A stretch of DNA of 64,000 nt, taken from positions 11,883,391 to 11,947,390 of the forward strand of contig NW_004454171.1 of assembly GCF_000283155.1 (NCBI RefSeq), in the 5' to 3' direction. This document shows, piece by piece, positions 22,321-33,946 of the stretch (the first letter of the stretch is position 1; the number at the start of each line of letters is the position of its first letter). Under the pieces are notes generated by a model. That model made no database searches, was not told the origin of the DNA, and was given only the letters and a program-made list of their open reading frames with translations. This stretch comes from Ceratotherium simum simum. Lineage: Eukaryota; Chordata; Mammalia; Perissodactyla; Rhinocerotidae. Position numbers and translations under genes: made by a program.

Positions 22321-24069
22321 AATCTGGACAAATGTTCACTCGTTTGAGAACCTCTCAACAATTCTGGCAAAATGCAGCACAAATGAGGTTCCAGAGGAAA
22401 GGGTCGCTACCCTTTATCATCATCAACCCCCTCAAATTTGTTCTTGCCCTTCCTAAGCAAACATAGTTTGAGAAAACCTGCTCGTAATTCTGATAAAGAG
22501 CTAACCCCACTCCTCCAGCTCCTGAGGGAATAACTTCCCTATACATTATCCAACTTCCCTGCCATATCAACATTTTACATTGCCTTTTTTCTAAGCTGAA
22601 GGTTATTTTAAAATAAAAATGTCTGAACAGTTTAAAAAGAAGAAAGGAAAAAAGGTAAAAGCTGTTTGTGATTTTTGGAGAGCAATAATGAAAGTAACCT
22701 CAAATCCCCAATTTTTCTTTCGCATGAAAAAAATGCCTCTAAGAGTCTTAATTTCTCATGTCTCAGAACAGCTTTTAATTTTGTTTTTCTTCTCATTGGC
22801 ATACTTTAATGGGAGCCCTACAGGAAAAGACAACAAAAACAAAACTAAAAATATTTTTTAGAATCATGACACAGGAAATTTTACTGTTTTTTAAAATAGT
22901 AGAATGGATACTATTCTGGTTATAGAATCTACAGAAAGGGAAATAATCTTAGAGAAACAAACCAGAAAATATCTCCTTGGTCTGTTTTTACATAGATGCC
23001 ATTGCCAAACCCTCTGAGAAATGGAATCCCTGCTGGTCTTGCTTCCAGATGGATGATAAACTATGTGACCCTTGAAATTCCTTTTAGTGAGCCCCAGACA
23101 CAAGTTGTTAACTAATGCAACACATGGCCAGGCTCCGCTGCAGAAACAAACAGAAAGTTGGGCAAATTCCAGAGGATTCATCCTCAACACTTCCCCTTAG
23201 ATGACTGCAAAAAGAAAGCTCATTGGAATTATTTGCTTTCCTTTACTTGTGGAAATCTGTTCAGAGGGAATTACTTTATAACCCCAGAATAAATACGGAA
23301 ATTTTGCTTTGTCAGTAGTGTTTTGGTTTTTTAGAGGGAGAACCTATTCACGGTTCACAATTGAACACTGGTGTAAAAATGGTAGGAGTTACATTGTTAG
23401 GATTATCTTTGCAGCAGTCAAGTAAGGAAGTTTTATATGAATTGGACATGTTGTGATGGTTATGTTGACTATTGATGCTAAGAACAAGCAATCCAATTAG
23501 TCTTGTGTATTGTTCTAATGCAGGTATAACAGGTGGTACTACACCTGTCCGTCAAGTCTACCTGGGCCAGGTACTGTCTTTAATAATAATTGAAGAGAGT
23601 CTTCAAATTTGAAAATGTATAAAAACAAACAAGTTTTAGTTGAGCATAATTAAACCTATTTTATCACAAATATAGGCAGCAAATTACACATAATTTAAGT
23701 AAAAGTCCGGCCTGGATGTGGGATTATCTACTCATTTGTTCTCTCTTGGTGAAGACCTTGGCAAAGAAAGTGTCCAGAGTCATGTCCTCACTGCACTGAT
23801 CTCATTTTCTATTCCTCCTTCTCCATCTTCAACTTGCATTCTTTAATCATGTGCTCCTCCCTGGAGTGCTGGTTTGGTGGCTTTCTGGCACTGTCATTAA
23901 TATGTCATTGCAAAGCATTTGTCTTATCATCTGCAATACCTCAAAGTTTAGTTCTGAGCATACAATCTTTTGTCTTGGGAGTTCTTGCTATGACTAATGG
24001 TGATTGCACCAATCTCTGCAGGGTAGAAACTGCAAGAGTTGTGGCTTTTCTCAGGATTTTCCAGCAGGA
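22321..24069. other. Unique sequence, no gene seen
   Basis: About 1.75 kb, AT-rich, no named repeat. Minus-strand ORF 22891-23190 (99 codons) shows no recognisable domain. Confidence 0.4.
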
Positions 24070-24245
24070 GAGCAATGTAGTGTCATATTTAAGAGACCTC
24101 TGTTTCAGACAAATTTTGACAGTTGCTACCCGTATGATCTTGCACAAGTTACATAATCTCCAGGAGCCTTGGGAATGTGAAGTTTGTTACTGTGATTGGC
24201 ACCCAATAAGCACTCACAGAATGGTAGGTGTTACTATTATTTCTC
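24070..24245 (+). repeat. Degenerate MIR SINE
   Basis: AATGTAGTGTCATATTTAAG, GATCTTGCACAAGTTACATA and GGCACCCAATAAGCACTCAC follow the order of MIR segments in sense. It is strongly diverged, and it lies within the 155-codon ORF at 23834-24301. Confidence 0.5.
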
Positions 24246-25285
24246 CAGAATGTCCCCTTGTGGAGAGACGGGGACAGGTTAATGGAAATGTAAGGGCTTA
24301 GTTGAAAAATAAATATTGTGCAGTTTGCTTGCTGCTAAAAGATTATTTCTTACTACCCCAAATCCTTTTTCTTCATGGTTTTCTGTCTCCACCCTAAATA
24401 TCTTCCCTTGCAAAGGAATCATTTGTTCCCAAGACGGGAGCTCAATGGGTTATATGACAATATATGTTGTTTGCTCTTTATTTATCACATAAACAATGGG
24501 AATTTGAAATTTCAAGTATAATTGATTAGAAATTATTCATTCAATAGCATTCATTACCGGGAAGTTTCTAGGTGGTTCCATATTCTCAGGTCACTGACAA
24601 ATTACTGTAGTTCCTCCAAATAGCCTACTGGAACCCACAGGACGTTATAGATGAAGGCCCAGCAGACCTATCAAATGGGTGATCTGCATTGCAGTTGTGC
24701 AATTTTGCAGCAGAGAGCAAGTTGAACTGCATCCTGGACCTTACTGAAAGATCTATTTCTAAAACACTGACGAATCTGTGTTTGAAAAAGGAGGGAGTGA
24801 AAAAAAGCGCCTGTCAATAAAAAAGAGGATTGTGTAAGCACATTGGGGGAAATGGAGAGTAAAGAACACTGTTAAAGAAAGTGCCTTTTTTGAAGCATAA
24901 AATTGGTGTCAAAACTACAGATAAGCAGTGGCATAGGAACCAGGGATGCATTTGAAGTGAGCCTGGGTCAAGAAGTCTCAAGTACGTTAGTTATTAACAA
25001 TAAATCTGTTGTCAGTAAACACATAATTGAAAGGTGCTCATTTGGAGGAAGGTTGATGGCACACTTTATAAGGGAGACATTAAACTGATACCACCTGAAC
25101 ACACCGCCCAGTCTTAGTGTTACTAAAGTAACTAGTGCAATGGGTTACCAAACACCTTGTGACATGATGCAGTAGGACGTACCGTGCACCACTTGTGAAG
25201 TAATCTTGTCTAAAAAATTCAACCCGAATCTAAGCAATTTTCTAGATCTAAATTTCAGTTACAGAAATATGGAAGAGAGAAGAAC
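24246..25285. other. Unique or unassigned sequence
   Basis: About 1 kb with no clear repeat. The last 300 bp may be an L1 internal part continuous with the following L1 3'UTR, but this is not resolved. Confidence 0.35.
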
Positions 25286-25850
25286 AAGTTAGTTCACACG
25301 ATGAGGAAGCAGCTAGCCAAGCCCAGAACGTGAGACATTCTACAGGATAAATGACTCAGTTTCTCTAACAAACTAATGACATGAATAAAGGGAGGGAGGG
25401 GAAGTGTGTGGTTATAAGATTAAAAAGACCTAAAGTGTTAATTAACATGCAGCCTGTGGACTTTGTGTGGAATCTGATAAAAAATAAACTAACTATAAAA
25501 AAACATGTTTGAGACAATCAGGGAAATTCAAATATTGCCTGGAATTAAATGAAATTAAAGAAATTATTGTTAATTTTTTTATCTATGATAATGGCATGGT
25601 AGTTATATTTCTTTAAAAAAAATAGAGGGAAAAGACCCTGTTAGTTAGAAATGCATGCTGAAGTGCTAGGTGTGAAATAACACAGTATCTGGGATTTGCT
25701 TTAAAATACTGTAGCAAAAAAAAAGGTTGGAGGGAATTAAGCATAATTAGCAAAATGTTGATATTTAGTGAAGTTGGGTACATGTAGGTTTATTACACTA
25801 TAATATCTTCGACTATTTGAAAATTTCCATAATAAAAACTGTAAAAAATG
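25286..25850 (+). mobile_element. L1M-type 3'UTR
   Basis: Sense 3'UTR of an old L1. It contains CAGGATAAATGACTCAGTTT, GATTAAAAAGACCTAAAGTG, GAAATTATTGTTAATTTTT, ATCTGGGATTTGCTTTAAAA and a terminal TTTCCATAATAAAAACTGT. These are hallmarks of L1MC/L1MD-like 3' ends. Confidence 0.75.
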
Positions 25851-25943
25851 TTTACTTTCCCAATTATCTGTATATTATAAATGTGCTTAAAAGCTTTTAA
25901 AATGCTGTTTATTTACAACATACTAGGAACCATATTAAAGCTA

Positions 25944-26293
25944 TGTCTTAGTCAGTTTGGGCTGCTGTAACAAAAGTACCATAAACTGGGTGGCTTATAA
26001 AGAACAAATATTTAATTCTCATAGTTCTGATGAGTGGAGAGTCCAAGATCACCGAGTCAACAGATTAATCTGGTGAGAGCCCACTTCCTGGTTCACAGAT
26101 GGCCATCTTCTCCATGTGTTCTCATACAGTGGAAGGAGTGAGGGATCTCGCTGGGGTCTCTTTTATGAGAGCACTAATCCCACCCTCTAAGACCTAAGCG
26201 CCTCCCACAGGCCCCACCTCCTATTACTGTCTCTTTGGGGGCTAAGTTTCAACATATGAATTTTGAGGGGACACAAATATTCAGCCCTTAGCA
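25944..26293 (-). mobile_element. Solo LTR, MaLR (MST/MLT1-like), antisense
   Basis: Antisense MaLR LTR of 350 bp. Left end TGTCTTAGTCAGTTTGGGCT, internal CATAAACTGGGTGGCTTATA and CCACTTCCTGGTTCACAGAT, right end CCCTTAGCA. It is flanked by a perfect 5-bp duplication, AGCTA (25939-25943 and 26294-26298). No internal ERVL-MaLR sequence adjoins it. Confidence 0.9.
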
Positions 26294-26766
26294 AGCTACA
26301 ATGTTGAAATTTTCCCTAATTGTGGGATCTAATGATCTAACTTTAGAGATAGAGAAGTTGTCAAGATCTGATAGTTCCTTGGGCATAACCAATATATGAA
26401 TAGATTTCCAGCATCTCATGAAAAGAATATATATAATCAGTCTTCCTTGAAATGTCAGAGTGAACCTTTATAATCCCTTGGTGATAAATGTACTCATTGT
26501 GTCCTGGAGACTCTACTAGAAGATAGAGTGGCCCTGGCAAAAATTGATTGGTTTTGTTACCAACACGCTATGATAAATTGGAAGCACTGATTTAATCAGA
26601 CCAAGTGAAAAAAAAATATATCTTTGAAAAGGAGATATTTCCAACACTATCTGTCCCAGTACTATCCCCAGATACCAGGCTCAGCTGTAGCACTCAGTTT
26701 AATACGTTAAATGTTTAAAGGATTTAAGTCTACGGAGAAAAAGCAATCTCTGTCAAAAGATAGGTA
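26294..26766. other. Unique sequence, no gene seen
   Basis: About 470 bp of AT-rich sequence between a solo LTR and a DNA transposon. No repeat or ORF recognised. Confidence 0.4.
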
Positions 26767-26768
26767 TA

Positions 26769-27537
26769 CAGTCATGTGTCACTTAAAGATGGCGATTTGT
26801 TCTGAGAAATGTCTCCTTAGGCGATTTCATCATTATGCTAACATCATAGAGTGTACTGAGGGGCAACAAAATTTGCCACACTAAAATGTGTCTCTTTAAC
26901 ATGAGGATTATTTTAGGCTGATTATTCTCAAGAAACAAAAGACTCAGAACATTTTTCTTGCTACTTCTCCCTTAACTTCCTAAAAGAATTCAGATTCAAA
27001 AACTTGTCTCAGGAAGCAAGCCATCACCTTAGCATAACATGGTGGCAGACAGGGAGGAACCTAGAAAGGCTGTTTGTTGGGCTCCCCTCTGTGATCTTCT
27101 GTTTTTGTGTGGCCAAACGAACATTTGCTTTCCAAATGTTTGCTCCTTTTTGGCTGCCTGTAAATTGCCTTCCTTCCCTTTGAAGTCCCTGACTCTCTCC
27201 ACCTGCAACATCTTCCTTCGTCTTTAGCTGAGGATGGTATTTAAGGTGAGGGCTTCGGCCATTTTGGTGAGTTACTCGGTTTTCCTGGGATCCTTGTACG
27301 TATACATGTTAACAAACTTTTGTTTTTCTGTTAATCTGTTTCATGTCAATTTAATTCTTAGACCAGCCAGAAGAACCTAGAAGGGTAGAGAAAAATTTCT
27401 TTCTCCCCTTCAGTACTTACACAAACATAGGTTTTATTGCCTACTATACAACTAGGCTGTATGGTACTAATCTTATGGGACCACTGTGTATATGCTGTCT
27501 GTTACTGACCAAAATGTTGTTATGTGGCACATGACTG
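26769..27537. mobile_element. TA-flanked DNA transposon (mariner/pogo type), split by an LTR
   Basis: A short non-autonomous cut-and-paste element. The left end CAGTCATGTGTCACTTAAAG and the right end CTTATG..CACATGACTG are inverted repeats, since the right end reverse-complements to CAGTCATGTGCCACATAAC. TA dinucleotides flank both ends (26767-26768 and 27538-27539). Without the 556-bp LTR insert the element is about 210 bp. TA duplication and termini place it among Tc1/mariner-type elements; I am not certain of the family name. Confidence 0.8.
26857..27412 (+). mobile_element. Solo LTR of a gammaretrovirus-like ERV (ERV1)
   Basis: A 556-bp LTR bounded by TG at 26857 and CA at 27412, flanked by a perfect 4-bp duplication GTAC (26853-26856 and 27413-27416). 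A 4-bp duplication is typical of gammaretroviral (ERV1) integration. It contains a TATA-like GGTATTTAAGG at 27235 and a late T-rich/GT-rich part, ATACATGTTAACAAACTTTT. The end resembles the U5 of ERV1 LTRs (CAATTTAATTCTTAGACCAG). There is no gag, pol or env sequence. It splits an older TA-flanked DNA transposon. Confidence 0.88.
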
Positions 27538-27703
27538 TACCCGTGTCAGCTGGGTAGGGCACATGAAGAGAAAAAGGATTGGACATGTTTCTAAATGATG
27601 CCTTTACAGTGAGGGCATGGAATTGGTCAAGTCCAGGATATTATATGGGGCTAACAGGCTATGGTATGATACCAATTGAAGGAGGATATCCCAGCTTGAC
27701 ATA

Positions 27704-28009
27704 CAGTAGTCCCTTCTTATCCACAGGGGATATGTTCCAAGACCCCCAGTGGCTGTCTAAAACCACAGATAGTACCAAATCCTATATATACTATGCCTTT
27801 TCCTAAATAAGGGGCTAATGGGCGAGTAGCATATAAAGTGTGGATACGCTGGTCAAGGGGATGATTCACATCCTAGGCGGGATGATGCACAATATAAAAC
27901 TTATGAATTGTTTATTTCTGGAATTTTCCATTTAATATTTTTGGATGGTGGTTGATTGTGGGTAACTGAAACCTACAAGAGAGAAATCAGGGATAAAGGG
28001 GAGCTACCG
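27704..28009. mobile_element. Pogo/Tigger-like non-autonomous DNA transposon
   Basis: A 306-bp element. The left end is CAGTAGTCCCTTCTTATCC and the right end reverse-complements to CGGTAGCTCCCCTTTATCC, giving an imperfect terminal inverted repeat of about 19 bp. TA dinucleotides flank it (27702-27703 and 28010-28011). The interior includes GTGGATACGCTGGTCAAGGG, typical of Tigger-related MITEs. There is no transposase ORF. Confidence 0.85.
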
Positions 28010-28011
28010 TA

Positions 28012-29314
28012 TACAAATGAGGCTACCTTAAACAGGTATGAAATGGTGTGGACATTTCCAAACAGAGTCAATGGACACAGGAATAAGATATGAGCCTTAA
28101 ATGCCCTCAGTGGCTGCTTTCAATACACATAGTGGCGGTGTTATTGGGAATGACCTATGTAAATGCCCCCAAAGTCATGTTTAGCATCCACAGGGCTCCT
28201 GTTGCCTAACTCTCAGTCCAATGGAAGAAGCCCTACCAAAGGGCTCTGCTTTAGGCACAACTCTAACGACCTCATTTCGAGATCATTATAAGCCAATATT
28301 AAGACCTTCTGTTAACTGGAAGCCCACCATTGGTAGTCTTTAACTTTCAATACAGAGAAAGGAGATGCCACCATCCATAGCCCAAGCCACATCAGGAAAC
28401 TTTGTATCACACAATGACTTTGTATCATTTATAATTTCTAGCCTAATATTTTATACCTGGTAGGGACATAGTATTTTCAGAAAGAAAGAATGAATTTTCT
28501 TTAAAAGTTTTGTTTGCTCTTGATAGCACATCCCAGCCTGTTCCTACATCTCATGTAGGAATCATCCTAGTTTTTCTTTCAGTCAAACAACCCCATAAAA
28601 AGTATTGGGACATAGTCATCATCTTGTTCATTATCAAGCATCTCCTGAGTTCTCATGATGTTCAGCACTATCTTAGGTTCAGGGAGGTGTGGATTTGAAG
28701 AAGGACATAGCATATGCTCTGTCACATAACGACTTGGCAGTGCCTGTCCCCATAAGTCTGAAAAGTATTGCATCTTGTCAAATTGTAAGAGTATAGGCCT
28801 GGCATTTAAATAGTTATCCTCCAGTGATAGATTTCAAAGCCACGTGTTCATTAAACCGATGTGGACATTTGCTGGTGACATCTGTCACTTGGAATTTTTC
28901 CCTTAATAAAATTGATTATGAACAAGTAACAAAGGGCGACTGCTTCAGGACATCTGGCATATGAAAATGGCCCCTTTGAAAACTGGATGTTAAAGTGTTT
29001 TCATTAAAATGGGACTCTACCTGAGCTACATGCAAGTTTTGCTAGAGTGAAAGAATTTTTCCTCCATTTAAACAAAGTTGACTATATACAATTTATGGGG
29101 CACAAATGTTTCATGGGAGAATGAACCAATTATGCCTCTGAAGAGTAGTTGAATATTTATTCTGACACAGCTTCCACAGGACAACAAGAAACCTCATTTG
29201 AAGTAAATTTCTTAGTCTGTTCCAATAAGAGTAACTGTGTTGGAACTGTGCTCCCTGTTCTAAAGAGGGCAAATCTATTTACTGCTGCAGAAAAGTCTCT
29301 GAGTTGGATCTAAC
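28012..29314. other. Unique sequence, no gene seen
   Basis: About 1.3 kb with no named repeat. ORFs do not exceed 64 codons. Confidence 0.4.
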
Positions 29315-29605
29315 CTATTCGCTTGTCTCTTTTGACGCTGCTGAGTAAGCCAATGATATTTCAAGTTGCTGCTGGTTTGGACACAGTCGAGAGAGCTCTG
29401 TAGAATGTTTTTTCTTCAACAACTCAATCATGACTGCAAAAACACGATCAGTGTCAGAGACGTGGAGTAGTAACTCGTCTTGACAGCAGTGAACTAATGA
29501 ACGTTCATCATTAGATTGTTCGAACATCTTTCACAATTGAATATCTGACTTTAAAAGGAGTTGTCGGACAGTCTTCAGCATTTCCGTAGCTTCATCTGGA
29601 GCGAT
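29315..29605 (-). pseudogene. Candidate decayed exon, product unknown
   Basis: On the minus strand a 291-nt block (97 codons) reads in one frame from ATCGCTCCAGATGAAGC at 29605 to a TAG at 29317-29315. It is interrupted only by a TGA at 29533-29531. Upstream is a strong 3' splice-site pattern: a pyrimidine tract TTTTTCTTTTCTTTTT followed by CTACAG, with two possible AGs at 29619-29620 and 29606-29607. A GT follows the TAG directly. The inferred peptide has charged, leucine-rich helical character (EATEMLKTVRQLLLKSDIQL, then DTDRVFAVMIELLKKKHSTE). I do not recognise the protein. It could be a decayed exon, the live terminal exon of an unrecognised gene (starting at the downstream ATG 29527), or chance. 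It is not in any repeat I can name. Confidence 0.35.
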
Positions 29606-29620
29606 CTGTAGTGTTTATCT

Positions 29621-31305
29621 GTAGTTTAAATGCAAAAAGAAAAGAAAAATCATTCTAATGTTTCATGCAAGGCTGCTTCTGGAACAAAATTAATAATGGT
29701 TGCAATTTGCAGAATGGTTCTCATGTTGTGTAGGCTAAATCTGACTAATTTAATTCTTTTGCAGTAATGGCTTAAAATATAGCAGAAGAAACATTCAAAA
29801 CACTGTGAACGTGGTACAACAATACTGTCCTCTATTTACAAACTTCCTTTAGAGAATGCCCACCAAGATTATTCTTGGCTCAATGATGTGTTTGCTTTCC
29901 CCCATAAATATACCACTGTTTTTCCAGATTCATCCATTTTCATTTTTGGTGAATTCTAATTGGCTCCCACTGAGGCTTGGCAGACACCAAACTGATCATA
30001 TGCCAGTTTAATTGACGATAGGAATATTTAACAAATTGTTACCTATTTCACTGTGCACTGAAGGGTAGCCATAACTATTCTTTTTTCCTGTCATAACAAT
30101 TGTGGCCATTATGACAATCCTGCACATGATTTATTTTGTAGAATAATTTTCTGTGCAGGAAAAATAATAATGCTTTGCTACCTCCATCTCTTCTACCACT
30201 GAAAAATATGATGAGATCAAAGATAGACTCCTGCTTATATATGAAAAATAATGATTGCTAGCCTGTCAATTTGTAGAGCAGATTGTGACTCAATTCCATA
30301 TAACACTGGACACGTACAAAGATGTATTGCAATGAAATCATTGTGTGATAATTCCTTCCATCCTTCCAAAATGAGAACTTAATCAGCTTAAAAAAATGTA
30401 ATAGACCTATTCATCAGATGTTTAATGAATGCATTTTAAATAACACAGGATCATAGAAAACATCTTTGGAACATTTGAATCCAAGCTTTTGTTTCTTTAA
30501 AAACAAATCCATTAGAGAGGGAAAAAAAATGCATTTCATCATATTGTTTATAGACTACAAAGATTTAACTTCCTGGTGATAATTTATAAAGTGATGAAAT
30601 GAAAATATGCAAATTTCCAAGAGGTACTCAACATGAGAGGCTTTTCTTGTTTAGAAAAGTTTAGTCTCTTTGATCCTTTCAATTCAGTGGGTTAACACGA
30701 GCACAGCAAACACCCCACATTACAGTGTGAACTGTGAGTTATGGCTCTGAATTTGGGCAAACGCACAAATTGGAGGGCCAGATGGGGGAGCAGCATGCAA
30801 AGATCAGGGGAGACCCCTCTTCAATGAGAATATGCTATAATCAGAGACAGGAAAATAATTCTTCTGCTGACCCATGGCGAACAAAGAGCATCATGACCAT
30901 TGCGAATGAGCCCAAAGGCCAAATGGCAGAAGGTGCAGGGAGTTGTCATAAATTTTATAAACTAATCTGCTTGCCTCCATACAGAATTTAGAATTACAAA
31001 GCTACATTTTCATACAATGAGCACAAAAGGACACTTCCCAAACCTCAAGTCACCGTTCATTCATTTCTTTGCTTTTTTTTTTCTTTTGCCAGTTCTTTTC
31101 CTTCATCTACCTCCCAAGCGCACACCACAACTCCAGCGTTCACTGTGTTTGCTCTGCCGGAGACCTGGTTGCACTGGGCATCTGATGTGTTGCGGGAACT
31201 CATCGAGCTGGGAGCCAGCTGCTCTAACCTTTGGTGACGTTTGGGCCAGTGGAATACCCCCTGGGGTATCTGCAGTGGCTCTCCCCACCACCAATGTTAC
31301 CAGCC
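29621..31305. other. Unique AT-rich sequence, no gene seen
   Basis: About 1.7 kb with no named repeat. The stretch 29880-30060 (AATTCTAATTGGCTCCCACT and following) is non-repetitive and could be conserved. An 85-codon ORF at 30734-30991 is unremarkable. Confidence 0.4.
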
Positions 31306-31309
31306 ATCA

Positions 31310-31400
31310 AATTAACAATTTATGGAGCACGTACTCTGTGTCTGGCACTATTTGAGGCACTTGTGATGAGTCAGGGAACAAACAGACGAGGTCCCGAGGA
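31310..31400 (-). repeat. L2 fragment, antisense
   Basis: ATTTATGGAGCACGTACTCT, GTGTCTGGCACTATTTGAGG and GGGAACAAACAGACGAGGTC match the inverted L2 3' end. Confidence 0.6.
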
Positions 31401-32251
31401 GTCCGACTCCAGGCCAAAATCCTGTGTGTGATCTCTCAGGCCTGACCATAGTCAATTACAAGGCTTCGCCTGGCAGGCTTCCCCGGGGGAGAAGCTGCCC
31501 TCCCCACACCAGAGTTGGTGCACAGCCAGTGCATTGCATTCTCTGGAGCGAGTAGCCCTCAAGGACTCAGCCTCCCCCGGCTGGCCATGCTCTGACACAC
31601 ACCTGTCTTCCTAGCCTAGGTGCTTCCCATTGGAGGCCTCCTTATCGGAGGAGAGAGGCTCGGCTGAGACACTGTTCAGGCTCCTCTGCCAAGACCTCCT
31701 TATGGTGGGGAGGGTGCCTGAAGACATCTTTCTCCACTCTGACTCAGTACTCAGTACTTTTCCACTCCTTGCCCTTCTCCTCCCGCCCATCATCTCCCTT
31801 CCACAAAATGGCAGGAGCCTGTTGTTCTGGGCTTCCTCAGCAGTGTGCTGATCCATCTGATCCTCATGCAGAGCCATTCCTGGGCACAAATGGAACAGTG
31901 GGGGAGCCGGCATCTTCTCTCTCTTTTTGGCCTCTTGCCGACACTATCGCAACAAGTGAATAAAGGCTTAACTGTTTGGCTCATGGTCCTAATTTACCAC
32001 CTTGACACTGGGCAGCTTTCTAACCAGTCCTTGCCCTTGTAAAGCATACATTTTAGGTTACTCTCTGATCTCGGTTAAAAATTAAATGCCTTTCAAAGTA
32101 AAAGTTAGAAGAAAGGTAGTGCATTAATTCATTATCAATAGTTAGCAACTAAACTCGAATTTTTATTCTGGTACTTAGGAAAGGTACAAAATACAAAATG
32201 CTGCCCAAAGTTACAGGTTTGGCTAAGGATTTCCTGAAAGCTCTTAGTAGC
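31401..32251. other. Unique, GC-richer sequence, no gene seen
   Basis: About 850 bp that is GC-richer than its neighbours. Several overlapping short ORFs on both strands (60-100 codons, 31611-32042) cannot be ranked and none has a recognised motif. Confidence 0.35.
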
Positions 32252-32623
32252 TGTCTTAGTCCCTTGGGATGCTGTAACAAAATACCATAGACTAGGGGAC
32301 TTAAACAACAGACATTTGTTTCTCACAGTTCTGGAGTCTGGAAGCCCAAGATCAAGGTGCCAGCAGATTCAGTTCCTGGTGAGGGCCTGCTTCCTGGATT
32401 GCAGACAGCCACCTTCTCGCCGTGTTCTCATATGGCGGAGAGAGTGAGCCCTGGTCTCTCTTTCTCTTCTTATAAGAACCCTAATCCCTTCATGAGAACC
32501 CCACCCTCATGACCTCATCTAAACCTAATCGCGTCCCAAAAGCCCACTTCCAAATACCACCACATTCGGGCTAGGGCTTCAACATAAGAATTTGTGGGGG
32601 ACAAAAATATTCAGCCCATAACA
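32252..32623 (-). mobile_element. Solo LTR, MaLR (MST/MLT1-like), antisense
   Basis: Antisense MaLR LTR of 372 bp. Left end TGTCTTAGTCCCTTGGGATG, internal ACAGTTCTGGAGTCTGGAAG and AACCCCACCCTCATGACCTC, right end GCCCATAACA. A perfect 5-bp duplication GTAGC flanks it (32247-32251 and 32624-32628). Confidence 0.92.
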
Positions 32624-32759
32624 GTAGCCATGGGACAGTGTTATAGGCATCATATTTCTGGGGGTGATGAGTTACCTTAAAAAAGGAACTGGGAAGCTGT
32701 CTTTGTTTTTTATCTTGCTTTGTTTACCCAGCATTTTTCCTTTCAGAAGCCACCTTTCC

Positions 32760-33565
32760 CCATTAGTGGGTACCAGAAGTAGGCAAACTCAAGGTTAAGG
32801 GCACTGTCCTCCAGGCTGCCAAGTCTACCCAAAACTTCTGATAACAACTACAATGAGTATGTCAAATTTCCAAGTCCAAGGGAACAGTCCCCACAGGTTC
32901 AGAGATTTCCCAGGACCACTCTCACCTCAGACCAGCTGGTTACAAATTTGGGGGTTCCCATGACCACCTTCAGGTTTGACTATTTGCTACAACAATTCAA
33001 AGAACTCAGGCAAGCACTATACTTATGATTTCAGTTTTATTATAGCAAAAATACACAAATTAGAACCAGAGACACATAGGATGAAGTCTAGGAGAATTCT
33101 AGATATGAAGCTTTCATCATCCTCAGGGACATATTACCCTCCCACCATCAAAACAGTGACAACAGTCAAAGAATATTGCCAACCAGGGAAGCTCACCCAA
33201 GCTTTGGTGTCCAGAGTTTTTATTGGGGTTTGATTACATACGCATAATTGATTGAATCATCGCCCACATGGTTGAACTCAATTTCCAACCCCCCACCCCT
33301 CCCCTGATTTCAGGCTGATATCTCATGGCTCAAAACCCCAGCTCTCTAATCATATAGTTGGTCTTTCTGCTGTGGCCATGCCCCCACCCTGAGTCACCTC
33401 ACTAACATAAACTGTCAGGTGTGGGCTTTCATAGGGGCCCACTATGAATAACAAAGACACTCCTCTCACTCTGGAAATTCTGAGTTTAGAGCTTTCTTCC
33501 CAAGAGCTGGGACAAAGGTCACTCTTTGGGTAAAGTTAATTCTTTACTACACAGTGGGGTTGCCA
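32760..33565 (-). mobile_element. Probable LTR element fragment, antisense (ERVL-like)
   Basis: TTTATTGGGGTTTGATTACA, ATTGATTGAATCATCGCCCA, AACTCAATTTCCAACCCCCC, TTGGTCTTTCTGCTGTGGCC and GGGGCCCACTATGAATAACA occur in the order I associate with an inverted mammalian LTR. I could not assign the family or find a target duplication. Boundaries are approximate. Confidence 0.45.
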
Positions 33566-33745
33566 ACCACATCCTCAAATTGGTTAACTGGAACATCCCA
33601 TCCTCCGACAACACTCAGTGACTTGTTCAGGGTTGAGCACACCCCCAAGGTGAGCCATCAAAATTTCCCTGAGGCTCTGCCACTAGAGCTATCAGGTAAG
33701 CTTTCTTTTATACATTGATGGTGTGCTGTGATTTGATAGAAATTG

Positions 33746-33835
33746 TGTGTGTGTGTATGCATGCGTGTGTGTGTGAGAGAGAGAGAGAGACTGAGAGAGA
33801 GACAGAGACAGAGAGAGAGACAGACAGAGAGAGAT
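33746..33835 (+). repeat. (GT)n-(GA)n compound microsatellite
   Basis: A TG-repeat with ATGCATGCG interruption, followed by a GA-repeat with ACAGAC interruptions. The plus strand is pyrimidine-poor throughout. Confidence 0.95.
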
Positions 33836-33946
33836 CTGATAGTATCACTTGAGTCTCTGAATTCAGCCACAAGGGTAATCTCCTTCTAGACTTCAGTTAC
33901 AAGAGCTGGTAGATTCCTTTCTTTTGGCTTAAGCCAGTTCAAGTCA

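Noticed and set aside
21875..22339. 154-codon minus-strand ORF
   Set aside because: It runs through a poly-A/GGAA tract and a repeat-like segment; the Phe/Leu/Ser-rich start comes from translating the purine tract backwards.
23834..24301. 155-codon plus-strand ORF
   Set aside because: It overlaps a degenerate MIR, has no recognised domain or splice context, and its composition looks like translated non-coding DNA.
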